Shown: positions 1 through 11,142 of the stretch, in pieces
How the letters are laid out: each line of letters begins with the position of its first letter
Numbering within the stretch: the stretch's first letter is position 1
Source of the DNA: Oehlia diaphana
Lineage: Eukaryota; Glomeromycota; Glomeromycetes; Glomerales; Glomeraceae
DNA: 55,537 bases
Direction: 5' to 3'
Assembly (NCBI GenBank): GCA_003833135.1
Contig: QZLH01000340.1
Coordinates: 1-55,537 of the forward strand
Notes under the pieces: generated by a model
The model's input: only the letters and a program-made list of their open reading frames with translations
Told to the model about the DNA's origin: nothing
The model's database searches: none
Translations under genes and position numbers: made by a program

Positions 1-67
1 TGGACAAATAAAGCCAAAAATCGGACAAAAATAGCCAAAAATCGGCTATTCAATTTTTTGGCGATTT

Positions 68-1324
68 TTACTTGTTTGACGTGTGATCTATTGGTGTATC
101 TATTAAACTATTTTCTACGTTATTTGCAATGTTTTCCCATTCTTCTTTAAGAATTTTTCCTTTCACCATATTTATTTTGTTGTCTTTTCTGTTGTTATAA
201 ATTGTACTTTTTTCTTTAATTTTTATCATTATTGTAATTGCTTTATGATCTGTATTTAATAATATTTCAATATTTAAAACTTTGTGCAATTCTACCTTTC
301 CAATTAATCTATAACTCATAAAAATATAATCTATTCTTGTATAAATTGTACCATTTGACCATGTATTTAAAACTTCTCCTATATTCATTTCTGTATGTAT
401 ATCTATTAAATTATATTCTTCTAGCATATCTAGTAATGGTGTGTCTTTATTTGTCACGTGATCAGATTTTTCTTTTCGTTCGTTGAAATCACCCATCACT
501 ATAATGTTGATATCTAAATTGATAGCTTCCTCGATCCATTTCTCTACATTTTCTACAATTGATCTTTTCTTCTTTTTGTCATTTATCATATAAATATTAA
601 TTATCCTAATAGAATTACCTTTCCCTTTTAGTATTACGTCTATTGACTGTGCATAACCTTTGATTTCTTTATAGTTTATCATTCTTATTTCGATCCATCA
701 TTTAACTATCATTAATTGACTTCCTAAACTCTTGATATCGTCTGCACTATTATTTAAAACTTTCATTCCATTCCAGTCTTTATATATGTAACGCCCTTTG
801 TTTGTCTTCAATTTTGTTTCGTTAATTCCAGTTACATTCCAATTTTCCTTAATAATATAATTTTTTAGATTTTTTTTTTTATTTTTTTTATCACTTTCAT
901 CATTAAGTCCTCTTATATTTAAAACCCCTATTTTAATTACATTGTTTATTTTTGTATTTTGATTTTTAAATTTTTCTTTGTTTTTGTTGTTTTTTTCTAT
1001 GTAATTTTTAATTTTTATGTTAAATTCATTGTTATCTATATTCATCAACTCCTCATCCTCTACTCCTCCTTCATTATCATCTCTTTCTATGTTTATTGAT
1101 GTTGAATTAATATCCGTTACTATAACTGGTATTCCAGTTATTTCCAAATCTTGATTGATTATATCGTTCGTTCTCATATCTATGATCATTCCTGTTTCCA
1201 TTATAATGTTATGTGTTATTTCCATTGTTATATCATCTATGTCCATTATATTTGCTGTTGTTGAAACCTTGTGGTCGATTATATCTCTCCATACTTGTTC
1301 CTGCCCCTGTGTGTTGTTGTCCAT
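68..1324 (-). pseudogene. LINE-type retroelement ORF2 fragment: endonuclease (EEP) domain broken by a frameshift
   Basis: Two minus-strand reading frames, 1324-698 and 682-68, together make one endonuclease/exonuclease/phosphatase domain. The first holds the N-terminal part: an acidic, Ile/Asn-rich leader of about 125 residues, then IGVLNIRGLN and GINETKLK. These match the Asn and Glu/Lys motifs of the LINE apurinic-like endonuclease. The second holds VMGDFNE and NTDHKAI, the GDFN and (S)DH catalytic motifs. The join at 682-698 needs a frame change. A stop at 68 follows soon after the endonuclease, and no reverse transcriptase is visible before the window edge, so the element is truncated or broken there. 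In an intact LINE this domain nicks target DNA for target-primed reverse transcription. The domain call is firm; the subfamily is not known. Confidence 0.8.
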
Positions 1325-1401
1325 CTTGATTATACTTTACAGCAACTTAACATTTTTAATCAATATAGAATCGATATCGTTAAGTTTATCTTAACAGTAT
1401 T

Positions 1402-1722
1402 ATTTTGATATCATTTCGATATTATTTTAATATAGATTTAATATTGATATGATATCAAAATAAAGTATTATCATTTCGATATCATTTCAATATTAAATTG
1501 ACATCGAAATAATATCGAAATGATAATTAAAATGATATCGAAATGATATCTTTAAATTAAACTTAAAGATGTTGTTTCAATGTCATTTCTATTATCATTT
1601 CGATATCATTTCAATGTCGATTTAATATTGAAATAATATCGAAATGATAATACTTTATTTCGATATCGTATCAATATTAAATCTATATTAAAATGATATC
1701 GAAATGATATCAAAATGATATC
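1402..1722. repeat. ~320 bp near-perfect palindrome (foldback) built of GATATC/GATATT-like words
   Basis: The left arm (about 1402-1557) read forward closely matches the reverse complement of the right arm (about 1563-1722), turning around near 1560 at ATCTTTAA...TTAAAGAT. Most arm differences I could see are C/T or A/G transitions, such as GATATC against GATATT. It lies between the ORF1-like fragment and the endonuclease frame of the LINE relic. It could be an inserted foldback element or part of that element's spacer. Its RNA would form a long hairpin. Confidence 0.85.
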
Positions 1723-1763
1723 ACTTGAAAACTTAAAGTTTCTGTAAAGTATTGGTTGTATTG

Positions 1764-2279
1764 TCATCTATTTCGTTGATTGTTGAAGTTGTTTCCTCCT
1801 GTACTGTGTGACTTTGCGTTGTCGTATTTACTTCTATTGTAATTGTTGAAGTTGTTGTTGTTGTTATTATATCTGTCATTACTTCTTGCGTTATATTGTT
1901 GATGTTGTTCGTAGGATCTTCTTCCTCTGTTATACCCTTGACTTTCATTTTGGAAACCATTTCTGTTAGCATTATTATATCCTCCATATCCATTATTTTC
2001 GTATCCGTTGCTTGGACCGTTATAGTTGTTCTGTCTCCCATTATAATAATTTCCTCTGTTGCCGTTTCTGTTATTATTGTTCCATCTTGGTGGTCTGTTT
2101 CCTCTTCCACTGTTAAAGTTACCCTGAAAGGGCTGCTGACCTCTTGTATCTTGTACCCAAGTATATTTTTTATTATTAATAATGAAAGGTTTTCTTACTG
2201 CATTATCACGTTCTCTACCATTTTCGAAATAAACATCTAACCCGTGGTGTGAGTTGAAATACCATTCTTTAGCTAAATT
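1764..2279 (-). pseudogene. LINE ORF1-like RGG/Asn-rich nucleic-acid-binding fragment
   Basis: An open minus-strand frame of 171 codons starts without ATG just after an in-frame stop at 2280-2282, so the 5' part is missing or frameshifted. The N-terminal segment reads like the end of an RNA-binding fold (KEWYFNSHHGLDVYFENGRE, then KPFIINNKKYTWVQDTRG). It is followed by a low-complexity tail rich in Asn, Gly, Arg and Tyr with RGN/GRG repeats, as in RGG-box proteins. It lies directly upstream, in transcription order, of the endonuclease frame. That order fits an ORF1 protein that coats the retroelement RNA. A second frame covering 1733-2110 is Thr/Ile repetitive and looks like a shadow. The ORF1 assignment is an inference from composition and position. 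Confidence 0.55.
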
Positions 2280-2282
2280 TTA

Positions 2283-2613
2283 AAAAATGAACGATTATTA
2301 AATATAAGAAAACCTATTACAGACGTCTTTTTGAAAATACGACATCTTCACCTAGCCACCGCGCTTCGCACCAACAACGTTCTAGCGTCGTGAACCATGA
2401 CATCGGATGTACTATACTTTGATTAGTTTTCTGATGAACTTTAGTTAAAGCATATAATTTATCATACAATCTTTGTAAAAACCAACAATAATTTGTGCCA
2501 AAACTAGTGAGTTATTATTTAATTTATATCTTTGTTTATTTTCTTCCTTTATTTAACTGAGCAAATTTTGTCAAATAACTTAAAATCCATAGGGTTATTT
2601 CGAAATTATTATA
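2283..2613. other. intergenic, no gene seen
   Basis: No coding frame or RNA gene was recognised here. It may hold the missing 5' part of the adjacent retroelement in decayed form. Confidence 0.4.
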
Positions 2614-3060
2614 ATGGAGAACAATTTTCCGATAATGATTGATAATTCAGATATTAAATCAAAAGATTTACATGAAAAAATCTCGGAAAACTTAATCTCA
2701 AGTACCTTTCAAATTCTACACAAGAATTAGATGAAGTTAAAGGATATTATATGAACATTGTAATAGACCTTTTGGTTTAATGACAATAAATATAGATGAT
2801 AAAATTAAAATATATTTTTTCTTCATGACATCAGTTCTCCAAGAACTTACATTTCAAAAGAAGTGCTACAAGCGTACAAGATGACTGTTCCTAAGACAGA
2901 AATTATAGATGTGAAGTTAAACAAAAGGGGAATCACAGCGATTATATTTCCTGTTAATTTAAGAATATCTTAGGTGCAGATTTTCCGTTTACATATAAAG
3001 TTCATTTATCTGCAGATTTTGAACAAAAGAATTTTGAATAAAATTTGGAATGTAAAAATT
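2614..3060 (+). pseudogene. decayed coding relic, unidentified
   Basis: Short coding-like pieces sit in different frames. 2614-2730 begins MENNFPIMIDNSDIKSKDLH and stops after 38 codons. 2821-2973 includes SPRTYISKEVLQAYKMTVPK, then KRGITAIIFPVNLRIS and a stop. Codon use in these pieces looks more balanced than in the flanks, which suggests a former gene broken by stops and frameshifts. I do not recognise the family. It may belong to the retroelement relic to its left, although that lies on the other strand. Confidence 0.35.
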
Positions 3061-3193
3061 GATCATTTAATGTTCAAATAGTAATTCTATTTTGAGCTCA
3101 ATAAATTACTTTGATGAGATGATTGATAAATTATATTTTTAGCATAAAATAACTTCCAAAGATTAAATTAGTGAATATTGAAAGAGGGGATGT

Positions 3194-3235
3194 ATGACAA
3201 CGGTCATGGTTATCAACCAGTCACGACTGTGATCG
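3194..3235. repeat. short inverted repeat with nested small palindromes
   Basis: CAACGGTC near 3197 pairs with GACCGTTG near 3224, enclosing smaller inverted words. The string GACCGTTGCCATCC recurs near 48999, at the 3' end of another decayed ORF, so it may be a shared element end. Confidence 0.35.
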
Positions 3236-3395
3236 ACCGTTGCCATCCTACAAGCGATACATATTTTAATGAAGTTAAAAACTGAGTTAAGTTAAAATTA
3301 CAGTACATTTGGACATACAGTATATACTAACGCTAAATACCAATAAATGACATTTGTCTTTAAATTTTATTACTAATTTGTATAATTTTCATTAG

Positions 3396-3596
3396 ATGTT
3401 CCGCCGAACTTATTTCGTTTTATTGTTTCTTTTATCCTCATTACTAACGATCGTCTTTTTTTCTTTTTTTTTGGGTTTCTGCGGCGGTACTCTTGCAGAA
3501 ATGGAGGCTAGGTGGGTTTTCGGGTTTTTTTTTATCGTTTTTTTTTATTTTTCGTTTCTGGTACTAATCGTACAAGACAGTTTTCAATGCTTTTAA
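3396..3596 (+). other. 66-codon hydrophobic ORF in a probable dispersed repeat
   Basis: The frame encodes a very hydrophobic 66 aa peptide containing EMEARWVFGFFFIV. From memory, sequences like MEARWVFGF recur in many predicted Rhizophagus peptides, which would make this a fragment of a dispersed repeat and not a single-copy gene. Nothing in the sequence shows a conserved domain. The memory could not be checked here. Confidence 0.3.
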
Positions 3597-3599
3597 ATT

Positions 3600-4713
3600 T
3601 GGAGTAAATTGGATTGAATTTTAGTTATATTCTTGGATTACATTTTTCATTTTTCTTTGGTGACTTATCATAATATTCTTTGAGAGGCCAGTAGTAATGT
3701 ATTTTAAAATGCATTATATGCGCTTGTATTTATTTGCTTTTATAATATTTCATGATTTTATTTTTAATAAAATTTATTTCAACTTTGAGAAATTTATATT
3801 ATTTACTTTATTTCTTGAATACTTTGAGAAATTTATCATTTACTATACTTTCAAAAAAAAACAATAAATAATAATAATCACGTACTAAATTATTTATAAA
3901 TATACTGTATGCATAGATTTAATTAATTCATTTTAAGCAATTGAACGAAAGAAACCCCTACTTTTGGCCGTGCACACTTTGCATATAATTGAAGGCTGAT
4001 CGTTTCCTCGTCGGCCGTTGCCAATTTTCCAATTTTATTTATACATTTTTTTTTTTAACGTTACAAAAATTATGTAATTAAATTTTCTTTGTATTGTTTA
4101 TCGCAAACTCAAAAATAATGAAACGATTTATTTGGTTAATCAATTTTTCTTCAAAGCCGAGTCAATAAGGCCTAAAAAAGAAGATTTTCTTTAATTACTA
4201 CGCCTTAACCTTAAACTGCCGATACTGCGGCGTTAATATATTGTAAATACAGTGTAAATACTAAAATTACCCTCGCTTGTCTCAAATATTAGTTTAACGT
4301 CGACACTTGGTAAAAAAAAAAAAAAAATGTAATAAAATATAATGATATTTATTTTGCATTATCAAAAAACTTGTTCAAGTCGAACAATTCAATCGACGTC
4401 ATATGAGTCATTACCTGCAAGGATTTTAAATTCTGTAACATTTAAAAAATTCGTAACACAAACTTCATTATTAGTGTTATACAAAGTTACTATCAAACAG
4501 ATCGACTTTCTCGAAATTTCTTTAAAAGGATTTTAAATTCGGAGATTCTCCTATTATAAAAAGCATTTAATGCATTTTTCTTTTTTCCTAACAAATCGCC
4601 ATAATTTGGTCGTTCATTATTTTTAAAATACCTTTTATTTTCTTTAATAAGAATTTTTGTTTGTAAAATTAAATTTTTCGTAACGGTGTTACATTTATAC
4701 CAAACAAATAATA
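3600..4713. other. intergenic region upstream of K1, no gene seen
   Basis: AT-rich with homopolymer runs (for example A-tracts at about 4312-4327). A 64-codon frame at 4342-4536 has no recognisable features. The promoter of K1 should lie at the right end, but I see no convincing TATA box or other motif. Confidence 0.4.
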
Positions 4714-6272
4714 ATGAAATTCAAAAAAGGATTAAACCAAAGTTTTAGTTTACATGAAAAAATATATAATAATAATGAATTTACAATTAATGCTAAAAAA
4801 AATTTCAAAAATTGGACTAGTGGTAACAAAATAGTTGATGATTTTATAAAAAAAGCACAATTAAAAGCAAAGAATAATTTTGAACTTATCGAATGGATAG
4901 AATATGATAGGGTTTATAATATTGAATATTTAGATGAAGGAGGTTTTGGAACCATTTTTAAAGCAATTTGGAAAGATGGGTATATTGAAAGTTGGGATTT
5001 TGAGAATAATCAATGGAAAAGATGTAATAAAAATACTAAAGTTGCTTTAAAACGTTTAAATAATTCAAAGGATATAACAAATGAAGCGGATGAATTATTA
5101 AAAGAAGTAAGGTTTATTTTATATTTTATTTTCTTGTAATAAATATTTACCGTATTTTGCTGTTGGCCAGAATTATGGCTATTTTGGCCTTTTGGCCAGA
5201 GTTATGAGGATCTTGACCGGCATTAAATGCAAAAAAAAGGGTGCTTATATACCGTAAAATACGGTATTACGGTATTTTTTACGTTAAAAAAAAAAAAATT
5301 TTTTTTTTTTTATTTAGATTGACTTGTGTATTGTGATGAACTCAGTTTGTGTAATTCAATGTTTTGGTATTACCAAAGATCCGAAAACAAATAATTACAT
5401 GATGGTAATGGAATATGCAGAAAATGGTAGTTTAAGACGATATTTAGATAAGAATTATAATTCATTAAATTGGAAAGAAAAGTTGAACATTTTATATAAG
5501 ATAGCGTCTGGACTTCTTTATATTCATTACAAGGGATTAATTCATCGAGATTTTCATTGTGGTAATATATTAAGTAATTCTGATGATACAATTCGTATTG
5601 CAGATTTAGGATTATGTCGACCAGCGAATATAAAGAATTCACAAAATAATGATAACAAAATATATGGAGTATTACCTTATGTAGCACCAGAAGTTTTAAG
5701 AGGACAAGAATATACACAAGAAAGTGATATTTATGGATTTGGAATTATAGCAAACGAAATATGTACAGGATTACCACCTTATCATGATATAGCTCATGAT
5801 GAATTTTTAGCGATGAGAATTTGTCGAGGGTTAAGACCAAAATCTAATCATAAAATTCCTAAACTAATTTTTGACATAATTAATCAATGTTGGAATGGAG
5901 ATCCTTCGAAACGACCTAAAGCAAAAGAATTACCTAAATTATTAGAAGATTTAATTGGGAGATCTGAAATAAATAACGAATGTTTATCTTTAATTTCAAC
6001 AATATCACCAGCTACTAGTATTTTTTCGTATACGAAACATCCTCATGCAATTTATACAACTAGAATTATAAAATATTCAGTATATTCAGAATATTCAGAA
6101 TATTCAGGTAATTTTAAAAAAATTTCATAATTTTATTTTTTATTCACGAAGAATTTCATAATTTTATTTTTATTCACAAAAAATTTAAAATTATTTTTTT
6201 TTTCTATTATATAATATTTTTAATAAATTATCTATAGCTTCCTTAAAAATAGATTTCGCCAATTGGACATAA
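4714..6272 (+). CDS. K1: TKL-like protein kinase with a canonical HRD loop (three exons)
   Basis: Predicted Ser/Thr or tyrosine-kinase-like protein. Exon 1 is 4714-5106 (donor GTAAGG), exon 2 is 5318-6107 and a short exon 3 is 6238-6272, giving about 405 aa. If the last intron is not spliced, the protein ends at 6130 instead (401 aa). The pre-kinase segment NFKNWTSGNKIVDDFIKKAQ (residues 30-49) is shared with K2-K4. Kinase motifs: GGFG at 76-79, ATP-binding Lys113 in VALK, HRD 207-209 followed by Asn214, DLG 227-229 in place of DFG, and APE 254-256. All expected catalytic residues are present, so activity is plausible. Unlike K3 and K4 it lacks the N-terminal CxxC module; its first 29 residues are unrelated. 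The tail repeats YSEYSEYSG. Intron 1 is about 211 bp against 67-81 bp in the paralogs because of an inserted repeat. Confidence 0.82.
5147..5280. mobile_element. MITE-like repeat inside K1 intron 1
   Basis: The extra intron sequence starts near ACCGTATTTTGC and ends near ACCGTAAAATACGGT, which are inverted relative to each other. Inside are GGCCAGAATTATGGC-type words and GGGTGCTTATAT. The same words (TTGGCC..., GCTTATATTCGGTACTTTACGGTAA) occur in the element near 19.2 kb. Exact ends and target duplication are uncertain. Confidence 0.5.
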
Positions 6273-6588
6273 TTTCTTTTTAACATAATATCTACTTGGG
6301 AATAAAATGAACAATATTATCGTTCAGTTATAAATTAGCATAGAATTAAAATGATTTATAGAAAATGATGGTGGGAAGGTAATAATAATATTTTCGAAAA
6401 ATTTACATATTGTAAGGTTACATTTTCAAAATTATATAAAGTTTTGTATATACATATAAAATTTAAATTTTCTTAATCGAGTCTATTTATAATACAAGTT
6501 ATGAAGTTTATGAGATGTTACGAGAAGAAATTTGTTAAAATTTCTTAATAAAAACTTTTATATATAAAAGGATTATGCGCTGAATACG
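6273..6588. other. short intergenic spacer between K1 and the minus-strand gene
   Basis: Convergent genes flank this AT-rich spacer. No coding frame is visible; it probably holds both 3' ends. Confidence 0.4.
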
Positions 6589-7041
6589 TTATAAACATCC
6601 AAATCCAACATTATCATCATTATTATTAAAATCTTTTACTCCATTAAAAAAATGATCCTCAAAAACACTACTAACCACTTGTGTTACGTCCAATCGAATA
6701 ATTCTACTTAAATTTTCATCACGAGCTCGTATTTTATTTAAATTGATTTTGTTGACGTCATCAGCCAAAAGTGTAAACTTGTTTTGTAACGCAGAATATG
6801 TTACCCAAATATAATCCAATGCAGATTTTACTATAGATACATCGTGCACTTTTAATCGGATCGCCTCGGACTTTAGATATAACTTTAATAAATTTCTTCC
6901 AGTTAATAATTTGAAGTTATGAAGGGGTTGATCGATTTGAGAGAGAAGTATCTGTGGATCATTGAGCTGTTTAAGATAATCATAATCTATTTGAGCCAAG
7001 AAGTCATCAAGAGAAACGATGTATCGGAATTTTGCGTACAT
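6589..7041 (-). CDS. hypothetical protein, copy C of a three-member local family
   Basis: This 150 aa single-exon frame is paralogous to the proteins at 30032-30478 and 33891-34298. Shared features: an N-terminal LDDFLxQIxY-like helix, F(K/E)xLT(G/A)xxLLKL/RF, SExxRLxV followed by (S)IVxxALxxxW, the segment RDENLSRI preceded by a K/R-rich stretch, and a C-terminal FExxFFNGV...NN...GFG(C/H)L. Conservation of both ends in three copies argues that it is a real protein. There is no signal peptide or membrane segment, and I do not recognise the fold; it is predicted mostly helical. This copy is the most diverged. Its upstream (right-hand) flank to about 9.3 kb also resembles the flanks of the other two copies. 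Function unknown. Confidence 0.65.
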   Translation of the reverse strand: MYAKFRYIVSLDDFLAQIDYDYLKQLNDPQILLSQIDQPLHNFKLLTGRNLLKLYLKSEAIRLKVHDVSIVKSALDYIWVTYSALQNKFTLLADDVNKINLNKIRARDENLSRIIRLDVTQVVSSVFEDHFFNGVKDFNNNDDNVGFGCL

Positions 7042-9350
7042 TTTTAATAATGATTTCGTTGGATTAAATTGGAAGTGTATTTTTTTTTTAAAAGTTTTAC
7101 TTTTTTTTTAAAAAAAAAAATAAGTAAAATTTGAGAATTAACGTTACTTTTATATAAAATTTTAGATATTACATAATTGATACAGTATTAGTATAATCCA
7201 TTCTAAATTTATTATTATTGCGGCTTTATCTCAATATCTTATCTTATTTATGATTTCGGTTTTTAAAGTTAACGAATAATATATATAACCGAAGCGTAGA
7301 AAAACCTTTTTTATGACTCAAAAAACTCCAAATTTTTTCCGAATATTAAAATATCAACCTCTTAAATTTCTCAAATTGACACATGTTAATTTTATTAAAT
7401 TTATTACGTTCATACTTATTACTACGGTTGTATTTTTTTTAGCAATTATAGTATATCTATAAGATCAATCACGACAAATATGTAAGTAATTTAGATAAAA
7501 GATAAGATTTGTTACTTGTCCAATTATATATCTTCTTTTTAGAGCGTGGGTTGATCTCTGTTTTTTGTGGGGAAAGAATATCAGTTTATGTATGGCATGG
7601 CTATGTAAAAAAAATTTTACCATATTTATCATACAAAAATGAATTATTAATTCTTTTACATTCAAGAATTACACGTTTTTCAGCATAAAAAACAAATATG
7701 TTGTTACATAATTATTTGTTAGCTCTATTTATAAATGATTTACGAAAAATGTTTTTTTTTTTGTTTATTTAAAATTAAAAATTTTAAAAAAATTTATATA
7801 TATTGTATGACAAAAAAAATGTCGCTTCAATTATAATAAATTCTTGATAAAATATAAATGCCTTCTTAGGATTAAACCAATTTTCCCGCTTAATTTTAAT
7901 TTTATTTTTTACGTTGATATTCATTTCACATATCGAATGTATAAGAAATCCAAATTTAAAACAAAGTTTCTAATATTCTATTGTAATACACTATTATATA
8001 AGTTATTTTGGGAAAATGGCGGTACATTTCGACAAAAAATTCCATATCTGTAAAAAGGTAAAACAAAGAAATTTTTCGAAGTGAACCAAAATTCATTGAT
8101 AATTTTTTAAATGATAGGGATACCCGAGATAACTTTCATCGATTATTAATGAAATCAACGTGGATCGCTATCCAATTAAAATTTCACGTGCTGCGTATAA
8201 ATAATTACATAAATTTTGTTAAACGTTTATTGTTTAAACGGAAAAAGTTTCATAAAAATAATTAAAAATTCATTAATGATCAAAATTATTTTTTTTTTTT
8301 TTGTTTTATCGTTTCATGATATCATCTTGTAATAAAATCAATCAAACGTAAATTATTTTGATTTTATAAAACAAAAAAAAAAAAAAATTCTCAATTTAAA
8401 TTTTTACTCAAATCGATAATAAAAATCCTAACTAAATATTAATACATTTTTCATTCATTTTAAAATCAAAATTATATTTGTACTTTATATCTCTGTTAGG
8501 CAATTCTCTATAAAGAGGATATCATTGAATTCTACTTTTGAAATTTGAATAAAAACAACAATCATAATACAAAAATTTTATAGAATTTTCTAAATTATAC
8601 AAAAATGTACTCATAAGGCGAAAAAGTGATCAACAACAAAGTAAAATTACTCTTTTTCGGAAAAGGTCCCGTTCTTTAATCTTGTGGCTTTCATTGTATA
8701 AATGAATGAATGCATCAAATAATATGTGTATCACCAATTTATAAAACGTTCTTATTGTACGACCAAATTCCATGACCTTAAATGCAGTACCAGTGACCCA
8801 TTGACCTGGTTACTAATAAACTACTGTATATTCCAATAAAATAAGCACACTATGTTATTTTATTTTATCGTTGGATGATTTACACTTTGCGATAAGCGTT
8901 TGTTTATTTAATATTTTAAACAATTAAAAATTCAATGTAAAGTTTTTCCGCATATTCTTTCTTTTTATCAAAGAAACCATTCCACAAATAATAGGAAATT
9001 CCGCCTATTAATTTATTAAATATGGTTGATAATAATTTATTGATTAAATGATAAACTCATGTTTTTAAACGATAACAAAATGTTTTATGAATACTTTTTC
9101 ATAAGTTTACAAAATATTATTCGTTACATAACAAAATTATAATTTTTATTACGGAAAATTCGGTTGATTACATAAAGTTACGTAAAGTATTACATATTAT
9201 TATTTACATTGTAGTAATCAACAATAATTTCTTCTTTCCATATTCTTATCTGATAACGATATTATTAAATTTATCTTTAAATAATTTATTTTGGAATTTT
9301 TTGTTATTAATTATATCAGCCTTTATTGTGATTCTCCAGTAATTCAAAAA
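7042..9350. repeat. non-coding flank shared with the tandem duplication at 28.7-37.9 kb
   Basis: Several blocks recur in order in the flanks of the paralogs. Examples are TTCCCGCTTAATTTTA near 7885, AACGGAAAAAGTTT near 8239, GTGATCAACAACAAAG near 8625, ATTCCAATAAAATAAGCA near 8831 and AAACCATTCCACAAATAATA near 8972. No protein gene is seen; frames at 7465-7665 and 7844-8053 look like chance. This is an old duplicate of the gene's 5' region. Confidence 0.55.
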
Positions 9351-9419
9351 AATAAATGGCGTTAAAATATTCAGCTGATTATTGTATATGGCATAAATTT
9401 AAATTTATAATAGGATAAC

Positions 9420-9442
9420 GTACTTACGTACGTTACGTACGT
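9420..9442. repeat. small ACGTACGT palindrome cluster
   Basis: ACGTACTTACGTACGTTACG is nearly self-complementary. A similar ACGTACGTACGT run occurs near 45265. Confidence 0.5.
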
Positions 9443-10785
9443 AAAATTATTGTATTCGCATAATATTATTTTTGTATTTTCGTCTTATCAATAACATTAT
9501 AATTAATATCGGTACTATTTAATATTTAAACTTTAAATCGTTCATTTTTTGAGATAATTAAATTCAAATCGGATTCCCTATAAAAAATTTTTTTACAAAA
9601 TTGATCACATGAGTGAATTTTTTTTTTTTGGAAATTGTTGAAAAATGCAAAATTTCCCAGAAAATATTTTATAGGAATTGACTTGAAAGTACAAGTCGTA
9701 CCAGATGAACCGGGTTGTGAAATTTGATGTATGATGTACCAATGGTTCAGTTCAAGCTATATGAACTGATAATTCAAATCGAATCATAAAGCCGATGACC
9801 GATAATAATTTGTTATATCAAAAAATAATATTATAAAAAAAACTGTTGACCTGTTGTGTTGTAACAAGAATAATGAGTAAAGTTAAGTGAGTGAAAAATA
9901 AAAATTTTACTTTATTAAATAAATTAAATTATAATAATTAATAATAATAAAGAGCAATATTAAAATAAGTATTATTTATACTATTATTTTAAAGAAATTG
10001 TATAATTTAAACATTTATTAATTCTATTTTGGATATCTTAAAAATCATATTTATTCTAACAAAAAATCATATAAAATATATTTATTTAAAAACAAATATT
10101 TATTTCGATTACATCGCAGCGCTGGTCCAATCCAAACTTAAAAAGGCAAAAGAATAACAAAAAATTAGGGAAAAGGAAAATATTAATAAAAAAAAAAATA
10201 TTAAATAATCAGGAAAAAAATATTATTAAAAAAAAGGTGCTAACCGCAACCGCCAAACTTATAAATTTGAAAAAAAAATTCGGATTTAAAAAAACCAATA
10301 TGGCAATATAAAAAAAAAGAAAGAAAAAAAAATTCGGTTAAAAAAACCATTATAAATTCTGTTTAAAAAAACCGAAAAAAAAATTTTTTAAAATCAACGT
10401 CGCATCGTCCCAAGAGGATGATCGGGAAATATGATTTTTTATAAACTAAACTTGTTTTCATTAGTATTATAAAAAAAAAAAATCGATTAAAATTTTATTA
10501 ACAAAAACTGAATTAGCCATAATAAACTTTATGAATCGAACTATAATAAACACAGGTGCACCGCGCAGACATATCATGAATTTCTATGTTACACAATTCA
10601 AATTGAATCTAAATATTACCTAATTATACAGATACTAAAAATGTTTTTTGCATTAAATATTATTATAATCATTAAAAAACGATTCCAGATTATGTTTTTT
10701 AGGATCTTTTCTTTTATATAAATTAATTTAAAGAAATGCCGGTTATATGTTTTATTATTACAAATTCAATTTTTCGGTTCACGTA
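9443..10785. other. intergenic, no gene seen
   Basis: Long A- and T-rich tracts, with repeated AAAAAAATTCGG/AAAAACC words at about 10250-10390. No convincing coding frame, RNA gene or mobile element end was found. Confidence 0.4.
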
Positions 10786-11134
10786 TAATGTTCCGAAAGG
10801 GTCGAGTTAGGTCAGGTTTTGAGGTGTATTCGAACTCGACCCGATTGTAAAAGTAACGACTCGGATTTGACTTGACCCGATTATAGTCTGACTCGGATAA
10901 CCTGGGTTCGACCCGTCAAGTTGTATATTTAATAAAAAAAAAAAATTGAAATTTTTAGTTAAATATATAATAAAAAGATTCGGGTCGCCGAGTCAAAGTA
11001 AAGGTATGACTCGACTCGACGGGTCGGGTCGAGTTCATGCGGGTTACAAGTCATCAAATCATGCGACCCAACCCGACCCCTAAATATGAGTCGGGCCAAT
11101 AACCCAGGTTTGACCTGACCCTTTCGGAAAACTA
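10786..11134. mobile_element. hAT-type MITE with 8-bp target-site duplication
   Basis: The 349 bp element has terminal inverted repeats TAATGTTCCGAAAGGGTC (left) and, read as reverse complement, TAGTTTTCCGAAAGGGTC (right), matching at 16 of 18 positions. It is flanked on both sides by the same 8 bp TTCACGTA (10778-10785 and 11135-11142). An 8-bp duplication and a terminus of the YARNG form are known marks of hAT elements. It is GC-richer than its surroundings and internally foldback, with many GGGTCGAGT/ACTCGACCC words. It encodes no protein, so it is non-autonomous. Confidence 0.85.
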
Positions 11135-11142
11135 TTCACGTA

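Noticed and set aside
1155..1394. 79-codon plus-strand frame
   Set aside because: Antisense to the endonuclease ORF; its hydrophobic composition is an antisense shadow.
1733..2110. 125-codon minus-strand frame, Thr/Ile-rich
   Set aside because: It overlaps the RGG/Asn-rich frame, which has a more protein-like composition. The Thr/Ile run is what AAC/AAT-rich codons give when read out of frame.
10900..10920. GGGTTCGACCCG as a tRNA T-arm
   Set aside because: It lies inside the palindromic MITE; there is no A box, anticodon arm or acceptor stem around it.
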